From positions 81,425 to 145,424 of the forward strand of contig JAIQCW010000013.1 of assembly GCA_020283715.1 (NCBI GenBank): a stretch of 64,000 bases of DNA, read 5' to 3'. The position numbers were made by a program, and so were the translations under genes. Under the pieces are notes generated by a model that saw only the letters and a list, made by a program, of their open reading frames with translations, made no database searches and was not told the origin of the DNA. Below, in pieces: positions 49,572 through 60,994 of the stretch. How positions within the stretch are numbered: the first letter of the stretch is position 1; every line of letters begins with the position of its first letter. The stretch is from Cytauxzoon felis. Taxonomy: Eukaryota > Apicomplexa > Aconoidasida > Piroplasmida > Theileriidae.

Positions 49572-51110
49572 TTATTTACCATCCTTATTATTTTCGTTGC
49601 ATTTCTTTTCTTGTTGTAGGTAGAGAATGATGAGTGGTATTGTGATTGAGAATCTGAGAATGACGAGTATGACATGTATAAGTCGTTCACAATTATGTGT
49701 TTCAACAAGTTTATTAATGATAAGATTGAGTAGTATAGTGAGTCCTATAATGGTAGTAAAATATCCTTTGACACTACCGGAATAAGTGATTGGTACGGTT
49801 TTATCAAGATACATATAATATTGTGTAATAAATAGACTATAACCGATAGACATTGTTAAGCTTATAATAACACTAACACAAAAATGATTACTGAAAATAT
49901 TTAAATGTGCCATTACACTAAAAATATTTATAAAGATTATAATTGTTATAACTTTAATATACTTTAATATAACCATAAAAATTAATGAGAATATAAATGA
50001 TAATGGTATTAATATAGAATTTATTAATATAGCTTTAGAATTACCTGCGAATATTAATGGGAAGCTCTCTTGGGCAAATGTAAAGGATACAAAATTTATA
50101 ATCGCTGCAAATTCTAATATAATTACATCATACTTTACACATATTGATATAAATTCACCAAATTTCCACTGGTCCTTGTTCTTAAATACACATGATACAC
50201 CCGTGCTCGCGGAAGGAGGAGACGACGACTGAGGTGACGGAGGAGACGGAGACGAAGGAGTGGAGGATGAGGATGACGAGGAAGGGGTAGAAGGAGTGGA
50301 TGATGATTCAAGTGCTTTAAGTTCAGTACATCCATTATCTCCATTTCTTCCACTTTCAACACTTCTCTTCACTTGTTTCTTTTCCTCCCTTTTAGAACTG
50401 TTTCCACAATTCTCAACATCTGCCTTCTCCTCCTTCTTCTTCCCTCCATTGGTGATACCATTGAGTTGTAAATCTAGAGTTAGATCCATGGGGACGATAA
50501 AGGCGGTGAGTATGAGCATGGGTACATGTGTAAGTAATAGTTTTAAATAGACAAGTGTGATCATGGATACATCGGGTAGATATTCTCTTACAAGATTGAA
50601 AATGAACATATAAAAGGTAGCGATAGAGAGTGCGACAGAGATTAGACACATACTGATATAATAATTATCCTCATTATATTGTGCAAGTGTATACATTGGG
50701 AAAACTATAGCATTACAAGACATACCAGCAAGTATAGCACATATAATCATTATATCACTAAATTTTGTATGAATAACCATTAACATCCATGAAAGAATAC
50801 GTAATATTATACCCAAAATTATAGTAATTTTAGGTCCGTATTTATCCATAAATATACCCCAAAGTACACTTGATACAAATTCAGATACCCTATAATATGT
50901 CAATAAACGACCAATCATATACCCCTGTGATTCACATTTAAATACACCAGGTGTTGTATTCTTTGATATCTCATCTACAGTACAACCACCTACATATACA
51001 TTCTCATTTATAAAATATTGTGTTGTAGATGACCATCCATCATAATATGCCGATAATATTAATATAACAGAACAATATAACAACGTCCTTAATACATAAT
51101 TCAACTTCAT
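49572..51110 (-). CDS. ApiAT-type MFS transporter 1
   Basis: Polytopic protein (about 12 membrane spans) of the apicomplexan amino-acid-transporter-like MFS family. The N-terminal span is followed by YDGWSSTTQYFINENVY and the MFS loop signature GIFMDKYGPKITIILGI. The central cytosolic loop is low-complexity: basic/acidic, then Ser/Pro-rich (SSTPSSPSPPSPQSSSPPS). Its DNA (about 50190-50300) is markedly GC-richer than its surroundings. It has no dispersed repeat. First of three tandem paralogues on the same strand. The substrate is unknown. Confidence 0.85.
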   Translation of the reverse strand: MKLNYVLRTLLYCSVILILSAYYDGWSSTTQYFINENVYVGGCTVDEISKNTTPGVFKCESQGYMIGRLLTYYRVSEFVSSVLWGIFMDKYGPKITIILGIILRILSWMLMVIHTKFSDIMIICAILAGMSCNAIVFPMYTLAQYNEDNYYISMCLISVALSIATFYMFIFNLVREYLPDVSMITLVYLKLLLTHVPMLILTAFIVPMDLTLDLQLNGITNGGKKKEEKADVENCGNSSKREEKKQVKRSVESGRNGDNGCTELKALESSSTPSTPSSSSSSSTPSSPSPPSPQSSSPPSASTGVSCVFKNKDQWKFGEFISICVKYDVIILEFAAIINFVSFTFAQESFPLIFAGNSKAILINSILIPLSFIFSLIFMVILKYIKVITIIIFINIFSVMAHLNIFSNHFCVSVIISLTMSIGYSLFITQYYMYLDKTVPITYSGSVKGYFTTIIGLTILLNLIINKLVETHNCERLIHVILVILRFSITIPLIILYLQQEKKCNENNKDGK

Positions 51111-51444
51111 TTTTTTTACTTACATCTATATCTAATGATCTAATTTTATTTATACCTCCCCATCAATGATCTATACTTTATATCTATTTATACAATCCAA
51201 CCAATAAATAATCTAATCATTTAAATCTAATCATATGTATTATACTAATTTATTAAATATCCATCAAATGTGTAAATCATATCAATCTTATATCCATTAA
51301 TCAACTAACCAATCCCAAGAATTTGTGGACAATTGCTTCTATCAAGCTCTACAATACTACACATCATATCCATTACCAATCTTATATAAATATCATCACT
51401 AAATTTAAATCCTACTATATCCTTCCATCAATTATTATACCTCA

Positions 51445-51960
51445 TCATCTACACCTGAGGTCGTATCCTTGTCTTGCAGACGGCTCTCCACTTGAGGTCC
51501 AATACGACTGTCTTCGTCTTGCAGACAGCTTCTTCTATTTACCTCCCCCTTCGCTTCCCTGAGATCAGCTACGGGTTCCACTTGAGGTCCAATCACTACC
51601 TTCCTGTTCTTCCGGGTAGATTTCCTGTTCTTAGGGGTGGACACTTTATATCTATATCTTCTTCATTTGTCTTGCAGACAGCTTCTCTATTTAGTTCCCC
51701 TCGGATTCCCGTAGATCATCCTCGGTATGTCTACCCGGAAGAACGAAGATCTTCAACCCCTAAGAACAGGAATTCTACCCGGAGGAACAAAAAAGGTTCT
51801 ACCCGGAAGAACAGACCTCAAGTGGAACCCGCAGCTGATCTATGGGAAGCGGAGGGGGAGGTAAATAGAAGAAGCTCTCTGCAAGAGGAAAGAAAGGCTG
51901 TAACCTCATGTGGAACGTCGAGTTGAATGTGGAGTAGGATAGGACCTCGAGTGGACTATG
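51445..51960 (-). repeat. Dispersed repeat in ApiAT2 3' flank
   Basis: Ends about 20 bp from the second ApiAT stop. It has several cassettes: CTTGCAGACGGC, CGCTTCCCTGAGATCAGC, CCGGGTAGATTTCC and CTTAGGGG units, GGAT-TCCCGTAGATC-ATCC, CTCTGCAAGAG, CCTCGAGTGG. Confidence 0.92.
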
Positions 51961-51980
51961 TAAATGAAATAGAAATAAAT

Positions 51981-53390
51981 TTATGAGATTAAAATTTTAT
52001 TACTTGTATGATTATATAAATGTGTGAGTGTGATGGTGAATAATATTCTAATAGTTATGAATAGATAGTGTATATAATTGATGATATTATATTGTTCTAC
52101 AAGATTGATGAGTATAAAATTGAATACGAGTGTAATACCACATATGGTATTAATAAAACCAACAAGGCTACCAAAATATTTATGATTATATATAGTTTGT
52201 ATATATATATTCATTTGTGAAAATAATACAGATCCAACTATATTATGTGTAATAGATACAAATATACCAGCTATTTTTGTTGGATATAATGCGATAAAAT
52301 GACATATTAATCCTATTATATTAAAATATATTATTATTGTTAATGGTTGTATATAATTATATAAAAATCCTATTATTAATGTTAATATAAAACTAAACAT
52401 AGTTAAATATTCATTTAATATTAAATTATCTTTATATATTCCATACATTGTTGTATATAACAAATGTATAAACATAAAACTTAATAAATTCATTACAAAA
52501 TATATACATATTATTATATATCTCATCTCTATTAATAATCTTATAAATTCATTCTTATCCCAATATTCTTTAATATTATTATTCTTCTCTATATCTTCAT
52601 CTTTAATATCATTACCCAATATTTCTAATTCTAATGGGGTTGTTGGGTGATTAGAATTGATAGAATTTTTGTTATTATTATTAGATGATGATGTTATATT
52701 AAAATTATTAGATATATATTTAGGAAATATAATAGAACCTATAATAAAACATGGTATATGTGTAGATAATAATGAAATAAAAGTAGTAATATAAGGATTA
52801 AAATTAAAATAACCTATACAACGTTCTAATAACATAATATAAATACTACAAGTAGTAACACCAATACCCATAATAGTAGTAGATAATTCTTTATAATAAT
52901 TTGTATGTAAATATAAAGTTAATGTAGGATATACTAAAGCATTCCTAGATATACCTAATAATATAACACTTAATATAATAAAATAATTATTAATATTTGG
53001 TATACTAAATATTAACCATGATATAATACGTAATATAATACCAATTATAAATGTCAATTTAGGTCCAAATTTATCCATAAATATACCAAATAATAAACCA
53101 GCAGAAAATGAAAATATATTACATATAGTACCTAATCTAGCTATCATATAACCCTGCTTTATACATCTAAATTCATTTGTAGATGGACCTATACGTTCCT
53201 CTATACTACATTCACTACTATAAACATCTATACGACATAAATACTTCTCAGTAGATGTCCAATTACCAAAATATGGTCCAACAAATAGTAATAATATATA
53301 ATATATTACTAATCTTAACCAAAATTTATAATTCTCATATTTATAAAATCTACCACCATCAATATCCATCACCATCTTAGCATCCATCAA
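51981..53390 (-). CDS. ApiAT-type MFS transporter 2
   Basis: Paralogue of its neighbours, 469 aa. FGNWTSTEKYLCRIDVYSSE follows the first span, then GIFMDKFGPKLTFIIGI. About 12 spans, with a short Asn-rich central loop (SSSNNNNKNSINSNHP). No introns and no repeat insertion. The WTSTEKYL block is shared with copy 3 more closely than with copy 1, suggesting 2 and 3 split later. Confidence 0.85.
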   Translation of the reverse strand: MMDAKMVMDIDGGRFYKYENYKFWLRLVIYYILLLFVGPYFGNWTSTEKYLCRIDVYSSECSIEERIGPSTNEFRCIKQGYMIARLGTICNIFSFSAGLLFGIFMDKFGPKLTFIIGIILRIISWLIFSIPNINNYFIILSVILLGISRNALVYPTLTLYLHTNYYKELSTTIMGIGVTTCSIYIMLLERCIGYFNFNPYITTFISLLSTHIPCFIIGSIIFPKYISNNFNITSSSNNNNKNSINSNHPTTPLELEILGNDIKDEDIEKNNNIKEYWDKNEFIRLLIEMRYIIICIYFVMNLLSFMFIHLLYTTMYGIYKDNLILNEYLTMFSFILTLIIGFLYNYIQPLTIIIYFNIIGLICHFIALYPTKIAGIFVSITHNIVGSVLFSQMNIYIQTIYNHKYFGSLVGFINTICGITLVFNFILINLVEQYNIINYIHYLFITIRILFTITLTHLYNHTSNKILIS

Positions 53391-53734
53391 ATTATCATAA
53401 TTTAAACAATTTATCCATTATTTTCAACCATATTTATATTAAAATTATTCATTTTTATATATATTCCATAAAATATCCAAATAACATCACTTACTCCAGA
53501 TATAGTGGGTAATAAATGTTACACATTACCGAGGTGCTAATCAAAATCTCATATAATAAAAACAAAATTAAATCACCTTCTACAAAATTATAATCTATAT
53601 AAACATAATAAACTAATTGAATTAAATATTATCATCAAATAATTATTATAAACCTCTTGACAAAATATTCACGAAGACAACATTGAAAATAACACACCAT
53701 CCCAACATCAATTATTATTCCATCATTAGTCTTC
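53391..53734. other. 5' flank of ApiAT 2, no gene seen
   Basis: AT-rich upstream region without exon or repeat module. The next repeat sits nearer the stop of ApiAT 3. Confidence 0.5.
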
Positions 53735-54095
53735 CACTACACTCGAGGTCCTCTACTACCTTCTATTCTACTAGCCGTTCCACCTGATGTTACAACTACT
53801 GTTCCCATTGCATGGAGCTCTTCTAATTTGTTATCCCTGAAGGGTGGAGCCACTCCCGGAGATCGTGGCGATGTCTACCCCTAAGAACAGGAAATTATAC
53901 CCGGAGGAACAAAGAATATTAACCCGGAGGAACAGGAATGTAATGTTGATGGACCTCAAGTTGAACCCGCAGCTGATCTCAGGGAAGCGGAGGGACAACT
54001 AAATAGAAGAGGCTCCACGCCTAGTGGGAAGACCTCGGGTGGACACGAGTGGAAAGAGAAGGTGGTGGAGAAGATAGAGGATTGGACCTCAGGTG
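53735..54095 (+). repeat. Dispersed repeat in ApiAT3 3' flank
   Basis: Ends about 70 bp from the third ApiAT stop. Contains CACTCGAGGTCC, CCATTGCATGGAGC, CCCTGAAGGG, GAGATCGTGG, CCTAAGAAC and CCGGAGGAAC units, CTCAGGGAAGCGG, CCACGCCTAGTGG and CCTCAGGTGG. Confidence 0.92.
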
Positions 54096-54162
54096 GAATA
54101 TCTTGTATTGACTGATGTTAATTATATCTAGGATGATATGAAATGTGTATATAATCACAAGA

Positions 54163-56139
54163 TTATTTTTTAACTTGTTGTTTAAATGTGTTTAGAGTAT
54201 GTTTGATTTGTGTATTAAACATGAGATAGAAGAAAATGATTAAGAAAATGATTCTAACAATGAGTAGATAAATATAGATATTGACGATTGAATTGAAATC
54301 TATTTCAGGTTTGATTATGAAGAGGTTAATTAAAATACTGATACCTCCTATTGTATTAATAAATCCTATAACACTTCCATAATAAATTTTATTAAATTTA
54401 TCTTCTAGATAGATATATACTTGTGTATTATATACACTATATGTTATATTCATAAACAATGAAAATATAATACCAGCTAATGTAGTATTATAAAATGCTG
54501 ATACATTTGCTACTATACCAAAAAATGATAATATTATTAATACAGATAATGGTGATAATATTTTATATACAAATGTAAAAATAATACAAATAACAAATGA
54601 TAATGGTGTTAAATATTCATTTAATGTTAATAACATACTATTATCTACATATACTATATTAAATGCTTGCTGAAAATATGTTAATCCTACTACATTATAT
54701 GCATAATATAAACATGATACAATTATTTCAAATTTTTTAAGATTACAAATAAATCCACTAAATGTCCATTCATCCTCTAATGTTAATTTATTTGTCATAC
54801 CACTTTGAGATATTGTAAATTGCCTTGGAGTATCACTTACCATTTCAGCAGATGATGTCTCATCATAAACACCAACCACTCCATATTTAACATGATTATA
54901 TTCATCCAAAGATAATACTTCAGATAAAGTCCTTTCTTTCCACTCGTGTCCACCCGAGGTCGTCTTGCAGACAGCCTCTCCACTTGAGGTTACATTCCTG
55001 CCGTCAGCTCTTCCTTTTACTTCCCCCTCAAGCTCCCGTAGATCGCTCTCGGGTTTTCCACCTGAGGTTACATCACTAACTTTCTGTTCTTCCGGGTTGA
55101 CATTCTTTGTTCCTCCGGGTAGATTTCCTGTTCTTAGGGGATGATTATCTTCGTTCTTCCGGGTTAAAATCTTCTGTTCCTCCTCATTACCTTCGCCACG
55201 ATCTCTGGGAGTGGCATCACCCTTTAGGGATAGGTAATTGGAAGAAGCCTCCACGGCGAGTGGAACAGTGGTTGTAATATCGAGTGGAGATCCATCTGCA
55301 AGACCTACGGTGGAGCGCCTAGTGGAAGGGGAGTTGGGTTGTACCTCGGTGGAGGCGAGTGGTGAGGATAGCGATTGTATTTCATGTGGAGATTTTACAG
55401 GTTGAATATTATCTTCTTTGATATCGATTTCGATATGTTCATAATTGTCATTGATGAGATCATCTATATTACCATTTTTTAGATCATCGGAGAGTTTATT
55501 GGGGTAGAAAATTAAAGAAATAAAAAAACATGGTAATAAACAAGAGATAACAAAATAAATAGATAATCTCTTGTGACCAATATCAGTATTTAGTAAAATT
55601 TGTTCTAATATTTTAATAACAAAACATGTGAATGAACTACTCATAGCAACAATAATAGTTGTTTGATATTTATATTTCCTATTATATTGTTCAATAGTTA
55701 AAGCAGGAAATAAGGTAGAATTAGTACAAACACCCATTAAAATGAATGCTAGTTTAATTAATACATCATAAGATGAAAATAAACCTAATAATAACCATGA
55801 TATAACAGCTAATATAACACCCATACATGATACTATCCTAGGACCTAATCTATCCATACATATACCTATAATAACACTTGATAAATATTCAGGTAGTCTA
55901 CCATAAGGTAATAATTGACTTATCCATAATTGCTGCTTATTACATCTAGGCTTATCTGTAGGTTTTACTACATCAACTACATTTATACCCTCTTCTTTAC
56001 ATAAATCTGAATAACAATCACTCAAATATAAATATTTTTCCGTAGACGTCCAGTTATCAAAATATGGACCCGCAATAGTAGCCACCAAAAAATACAAAAA
56101 TAGACGCAACACCCAATGTACCTTCATTTTATTATACAA
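54163..56139 (-). CDS. ApiAT-type MFS transporter 3 with repeat in central loop
   Basis: 658 aa, longer than its paralogues because a dispersed repeat (54940-55390) is translated in the central cytosolic loop. FDNWTSTEKYLYLSDCYSD and GICMDRLGPRIVSCMGV are conserved. The six C-terminal spans resume after the loop (FSGFICNLKKFEIIVSCLYYA). The insertion avoids every membrane span, so the fold can probably tolerate it. No introns. Confidence 0.85.
   Translation of the reverse strand: MYNKMKVHWVLRLFLYFLVATIAGPYFDNWTSTEKYLYLSDCYSDLCKEEGINVVDVVKPTDKPRCNKQQLWISQLLPYGRLPEYLSSVIIGICMDRLGPRIVSCMGVILAVISWLLLGLFSSYDVLIKLAFILMGVCTNSTLFPALTIEQYNRKYKYQTTIIVAMSSSFTCFVIKILEQILLNTDIGHKRLSIYFVISCLLPCFFISLIFYPNKLSDDLKNGNIDDLINDNYEHIEIDIKEDNIQPVKSPHEIQSLSSPLASTEVQPNSPSTRRSTVGLADGSPLDITTTVPLAVEASSNYLSLKGDATPRDRGEGNEEEQKILTRKNEDNHPLRTGNLPGGTKNVNPEEQKVSDVTSGGKPESDLRELEGEVKGRADGRNVTSSGEAVCKTTSGGHEWKERTLSEVLSLDEYNHVKYGVVGVYDETSSAEMVSDTPRQFTISQSGMTNKLTLEDEWTFSGFICNLKKFEIIVSCLYYAYNVVGLTYFQQAFNIVYVDNSMLLTLNEYLTPLSFVICIIFTFVYKILSPLSVLIILSFFGIVANVSAFYNTTLAGIIFSLFMNITYSVYNTQVYIYLEDKFNKIYYGSVIGFINTIGGISILINLFIIKPEIDFNSIVNIYIYLLIVRIIFLIIFFYLMFNTQIKHTLNTFKQQVKK
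54940..55390 (-). repeat. Dispersed repeat, coding copy 8
   Basis: In ApiAT 3: [17 protein letters not shown], then EEQK/TRKN/PGGT/PEEQ units, [20 protein letters not shown]. Confidence 0.93.
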
Positions 56140-56314
56140 ATTATACTATATTATTATACATTTATGTAAAGAATCATTTTAATGCCTACATTCATTAATT
56201 CTCCACAACAGCATCGCGTGACCACACATACACATCGGGAAGGACATCATTACTCAATCGAATATTTAACGAAATCATACCATCCAAATACTAATCTAGA
56301 ATTTTCGTTTTTTA

Positions 56315-56790
56315 CAGTTCCACTTGAGGTCCAATCCTCTATCTTCTTCACCGCCTTCTCCTTCCACTCGCCGTGGAGGCTTCTTCTAATTACCCATCTC
56401 TAAAGAGTAGAGCCACTCCCAGAGATCGTATCATTTAACCCGGAAGAATGAATAAATATTCAACCCCTAAGAACAGGAATTCTACCCGGAGGAACAGACC
56501 TCCACCCGAGGTCGTCTTGCAGACAGCTCTTCTATTTACCTCCCCCTCCGCTTCCCTGAGATCAGCTGCGGGTTCCACCTGAGGTTACATCCATTACAAC
56601 TTCATCATCGCCACGATCTCCGGGAGTGGCATTACCGTTTACGGATAGGTAATTGGAAGAGGCCTCCACGGCGAGTGGAAGATAAGGTTGTAACTTCAGG
56701 TGGAGAGGCTCTATGCAATGGGAAAGAGAGTTGGATTGGACCTCAGGTGGACCTAGACCTAACGGTTGTCGGATGGACTTCGAGTGGAGT
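56315..56790 (-). repeat. Dispersed repeat in PX-WD40 3' flank
   Basis: Ends about 40 bp from the PX-WD40 stop. Contains CCACTTGAGGTCC, CCACTCGCCGTGG, CTCTAAAGAG, CCCTAAGAAC units, CTTGCAGACAGC, CGCTTCCCTGAGATCAGC, GCCACGATCTCCGGGAGTGG, and CCACGGCGAGTGG. Confidence 0.92.
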
Positions 56791-56828
56791 TGCAAGTGAA
56801 TGTGATATTGTATAACATTCGATGTATG

Positions 56829-58650
56829 TCATTTTGTATTATCCTCCCATAGTACGAGTTCATTGCTATTGGGTAGTTTCCATATTTTGATTGTACCATC
56901 GGATCCTCCTGTTATTAGTGTATCATCATTGATTAATTTCAAGACATGAATTTGCTACATTTTGATGATGTATTGGAATGAATAATAAAAATATACCTCA
57001 TTTTTATGAGCTATCCATGAATATAACATTTTTCCTGTACATTTACACCAAATTGCTACACATTCCTATAAGATTTATAAATTATTAAATAATAAATTTA
57101 TACTAACGTCATAAGATGCGATAATTTGTTTAAGTTTATTACTTGTAACGAGATTATAAACATTGATATTAGAAAAAATGCTATTTGTATTATTTATTGA
57201 GAATTGTGCACTTCTAATTGTAGAAGGTATATTTATAATTTTATTATTACCATTTATACATGATAATTCTATATTTTCATTATCATTGATATGTGATGAT
57301 GTTATATTCTTATCATCATTGATACGCATCAATTTATTATTATCATTATCAAAATTTCTCCTTGTTATTAAATGACGTGAAGTATAATTAACATCTTGAT
57401 TATCTAGATTCCTTTTGGTTAATAAATGACATGATATACAATTTCCATGTAATATAAATATATTTTTAGATTGTATAATTATATTCCTTATAGTACAAGG
57501 ATATTGTATTGGTATACATGTTATATAAATTGGTGGATTATTATTCATATTATATACATATAAATTATTATTATTAGTACCAATCAACATAATTTCATCA
57601 TTTATTATATTTGAAACCATTAATTTATCACCATTTAATCTCTTGGTCAATTTACCACCACTTATAATATTATTATTATTACAATCTATACAACGTATAC
57701 TACTATCATATCCAGATGTATATAAACGTCCATTACTTAATGTTATAGATAATATAGCACCATCATGTAATGCAATTTCATCTATATATTCTAAAGTATA
57801 CTCATCAATATTCAATTTAAAACGTTGTAATATACCATTACCCATTCCAACATATACTATATTTAAATCTATATTATATGCTAGACATCTAATCTTAACA
57901 ATAAAATTCTCTTCATACTTTATTATAAAATCATCATCTATTACCTCTAATGAATACAAAATTTTCTTTCTTCAGACATACCATATATACGTATACAACC
58001 AATAACATCCGGCTCTATAATAGACCATAGTCTACCTAATTTACTTAATACAGTCTTCTCCTACAAAATTAGTCAATTATTATAATACATTACATCACCT
58101 CATAAGATACAATAAATAATGAACATGATTCAATATAAATCAAATCTGATACAGCCAACGAATATTCATCTGTACCACGCAGATATTCAGACTATAGTTT
58201 AAAAATATATCATCACCTCAATATACCTCTATAGGCTTAGGTATATAATCCAGATGTTGTACAAGATCAACAAATGTCAATAAATGTGTAGTATTTCTAG
58301 TATCCGGACGTTTAAATAGTTCCTAAATATATAAGATAATTTAAATAAACATAACTTACCCTCAAAAATTCATCAAGTATATCAACAGTATTCTGGACAT
58401 TGTCTAGTATGGAATATTCAGAATAATAATCAATCTCTGGTAATAATGGTACATCATTTATATTATTTAGAATAAACAAATGCTGTAATTCTTCAAAATC
58501 ATTATACGTTTTATACTCTAAATGTAATTTTATACTTACACATCTATACTTACTTGTCCAATGCCTATCCTTATATCGCATGTGTATTGCATAATGAAAT
58601 TGATCCACCGTACTACATTTTACCTTCACCGATAATGAACTCAAATCCAT
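56829..58650 (-). CDS. PX domain plus WD40 protein
   Basis: The N-terminal exon reads like a phosphoinositide-binding PX domain: YKTYNDFEELQHLFILNN, PLLPEIDYYSEYS and VDILDEFLRELFKRPDT. The long exon and the last two exons are WD40-like blades (CIRIYGM, DGAILSITLSNGRLYTSGYDSSIRCID, SNIFSNINVYNLV, LINDDTLITGGSDGTIKIWKL). Such a combination suggests an endosomal or trafficking adaptor (inference). About seven exons with short introns and no repeat inside. The start faces the RRB1 start across 278 bp. The PX call is moderate. Confidence 0.7.
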
Positions 58651-58928
58651 TTTTTACATTTTCAATATATTCAAGGAATCATCCGCCAACACCATAACCC
58701 ATATAGTAATTATATAGTACACGGATGATCCACATATCTCCTGTGACATATATAGAATTTATCTATATTTAGTTTATAAAGATAAATTTTATTATATATC
58801 AATAATGTAACTTAGAATGATTTGAATTATAGTGGATTGTTAATACATAGTCGTCGGTTAATGAATACGTTTCATGAATAATTGACGACACTTTTGACGC
58901 GCGTCAATAATCGCAGGGAATTATAAAA

Positions 58929-60623
58929 ATGGATGAGGATGATGATATTGAAGTTGAAACGAATATATGGAGGAACGATATTCGTCCATTGAAAGAAGGT
59001 ATTGTTATTTATAAACCTCAATAATTATTAATATATAGACGAAGTACTAGAAGTATCACCAGGATGTTATGAAATGCTATATAAAATTACGTTGGATTGG
59101 TCATGTCTATCGTTTGATATTATTAAAGATAATTTAGGTGGATGTAGAATAGAATATCCACACGAATGTTACGTAGTAGCTGGTACACAACCAAGTACAA
59201 AACCAGATGATGAATCACTCATACATGTCATGAAATGGTCAAATCTAATGGAAAACGGTGGTGAAGAAGAAGAGGAAGAAGATGAAGATGGAAGCATCGA
59301 TGATGTTGAATTCAAATTCAATAGCATTAAACATAATGGCCTTATCAACTCTGTTAAAATATGCCCACAAAGCACAAGACTAATATGCACAATGTCAGCC
59401 ACATCCAATGTCTACATCTGGGATATCAACGATGAATATAATAATCTAATCAATGGTTAGTGATCCAATAACATCAAAGGTTATCCAGTCTATCGTTCTA
59501 TTCCACGCATTTCATTGTCTTGCAGACAGCTCTCCACCTGAGGTTACATTCCTGCCGTCAGCTCTTCTATTTACTTCCCCCTCCGCTTCCCTGAGATCAG
59601 CTACGGGTTTTCCACTTGAGGTCTGTTCTTCGGGGCTGAAATTTTCACGTTTTTCCGGGTATAACTTCCTGTTCTTCCGGGTAGACATATTTTCGTTCCT
59701 CCGGGTAGAATTTTTCTGTTCTTAGGGGTAGACATCGCCACGATCTATGGGAGTGGCTATACTCTTTAGAGATAGGTAATTAGGAGAGCTCTCTGCAAGA
59801 GGAAGAGAGTTGGATTGGACATCAGTTGGAATTTACAATTACTGTTACATTTTGTTTAATATTAATTTTATAGGTTCATCTGGTAATACATCATGTAGGG
59901 CTCCATTATTTATAAATAGTAGGCATGATGTAGAGGGTTATGCAGTATCATGGAATCCTTATACATTGGGTATATTAGTATCTGGTGATTGTAATGGTGA
60001 GATATATTTATGGTCTCCTATCCATGGTGGATGGGAATTGAATAGATTTTATAAGACAAATGCTTCGATTGAAGATGTTAAATGGCAAGATTCAAATATA
60101 TTTTCATCATCATCAACTGATGGTATAATAAGGTTTATTTGAAAATTAAATTATTTTATATAATAATTTATTTTATAGATTATTTGATCTTAGATGTAAA
60201 GGTGTAACATGTGAATTCAAAGTATCTAATGTTGATGTAAATTCATTATCATGGAATCCTATAGAAAAAAATATTTTATTATGTGGTGATGATGAAGGAA
60301 TAGGGAAAATATATGATATTAGACATGTAGATAATAATTTAGCAGAAATAACATGGCATAATAATTCTATTATATCATTAGATTGGCATCCAAATGAATC
60401 ATCAGTATTAGCATTATGTTCTAGAGATGATTCAATTTCTATATGGGATACATCAATTGAAGCACAAGATATTACAAATAATCCAAATATACCACAACAA
60501 TTAATGTTCCTACATATGGGACAAACAGATATCACACAAGTCATGTTCCATCAACAAATACCAGGAGTTATCATCTCTACCGCACTAGACGGACTCAACG
60601 TCTTCAAACCTATCAATATCTAA
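58929..60623 (+). CDS. RRB1: RRB1/GRWD1 WD40 ribosome-assembly chaperone
   Basis: Chaperone of ribosomal protein uL3. The N-terminal helix motif is MLYKITLDWSCLSFDI, then CYVVAGTQPSTKPDD and an acidic block EEEEEEDEDGSIDD. WD blades: GYAVSWNPYTLGILVSGDCNGEIYLW, SIEDVKWQDSNIFSSSSTDGIIR and SLDWHPNESSVLALCSRDDSISIWD. The C-terminus is LMFLHMGQTDITQVMFH, as in this family (HQG...IKE.HWH). Four exons; one intron carries a dispersed repeat. Confidence 0.88.
59505..59830 (-). repeat. Dispersed repeat in RRB1 intron
   Basis: CTTGCAGACAGC, CTGCCGTCAGC, CGCTTCCCTGAGATCAGC, CCGGGTATAACTTCC and CTTAGGGG units, GCCACGATCTATGGGAGTGG, CTCTTTAGAG, CTCTGCAAGAG. Confidence 0.92.
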
Positions 60624-60667
60624 AATATACATACATATTATATATTATCGCAATCATGCTAAACATG

Positions 60668-60910
60668 GATTCCACCTCAAGTACAACCCCTGTCTTCTAC
60701 TCCTCCTTTCGTTCCACCTGAGGTCCGTCTTTTCCATTGCATGGAGCTCTTCTATTTATCTATCTCTAAAGAGTATAGCCACTCCCGGAGATCGTGGCAG
60801 AGGTGTAGTCATTGGACCTCAAGTGGAAGTGAAACCCGCAGCTGATCTACGTGAAGCGAAGGGAGAGGTAAATAAAGGAGCTGTCTGCAAGACGACCTTA
60901 GGTGGACTAA
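60668..60910 (+). repeat. Dispersed repeat between convergent stops
   Basis: 45 bp after the RRB1 stop: CCACCTCAAGT, CCATTGCATGGAGC, CTCTAAAGAG, GAGATCGTGG, GCT-GATCTACGTGA-AGC, AGCTGTCTGCAAG, CTTAGGTGG. Confidence 0.92.
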
Positions 60911-60994
60911 CAACATATTACTAATTATATTAGAGTATGTATAAAATTTTATATTATATTAGACCAGTGTTTGCAATTATTGCAATTATAGATA

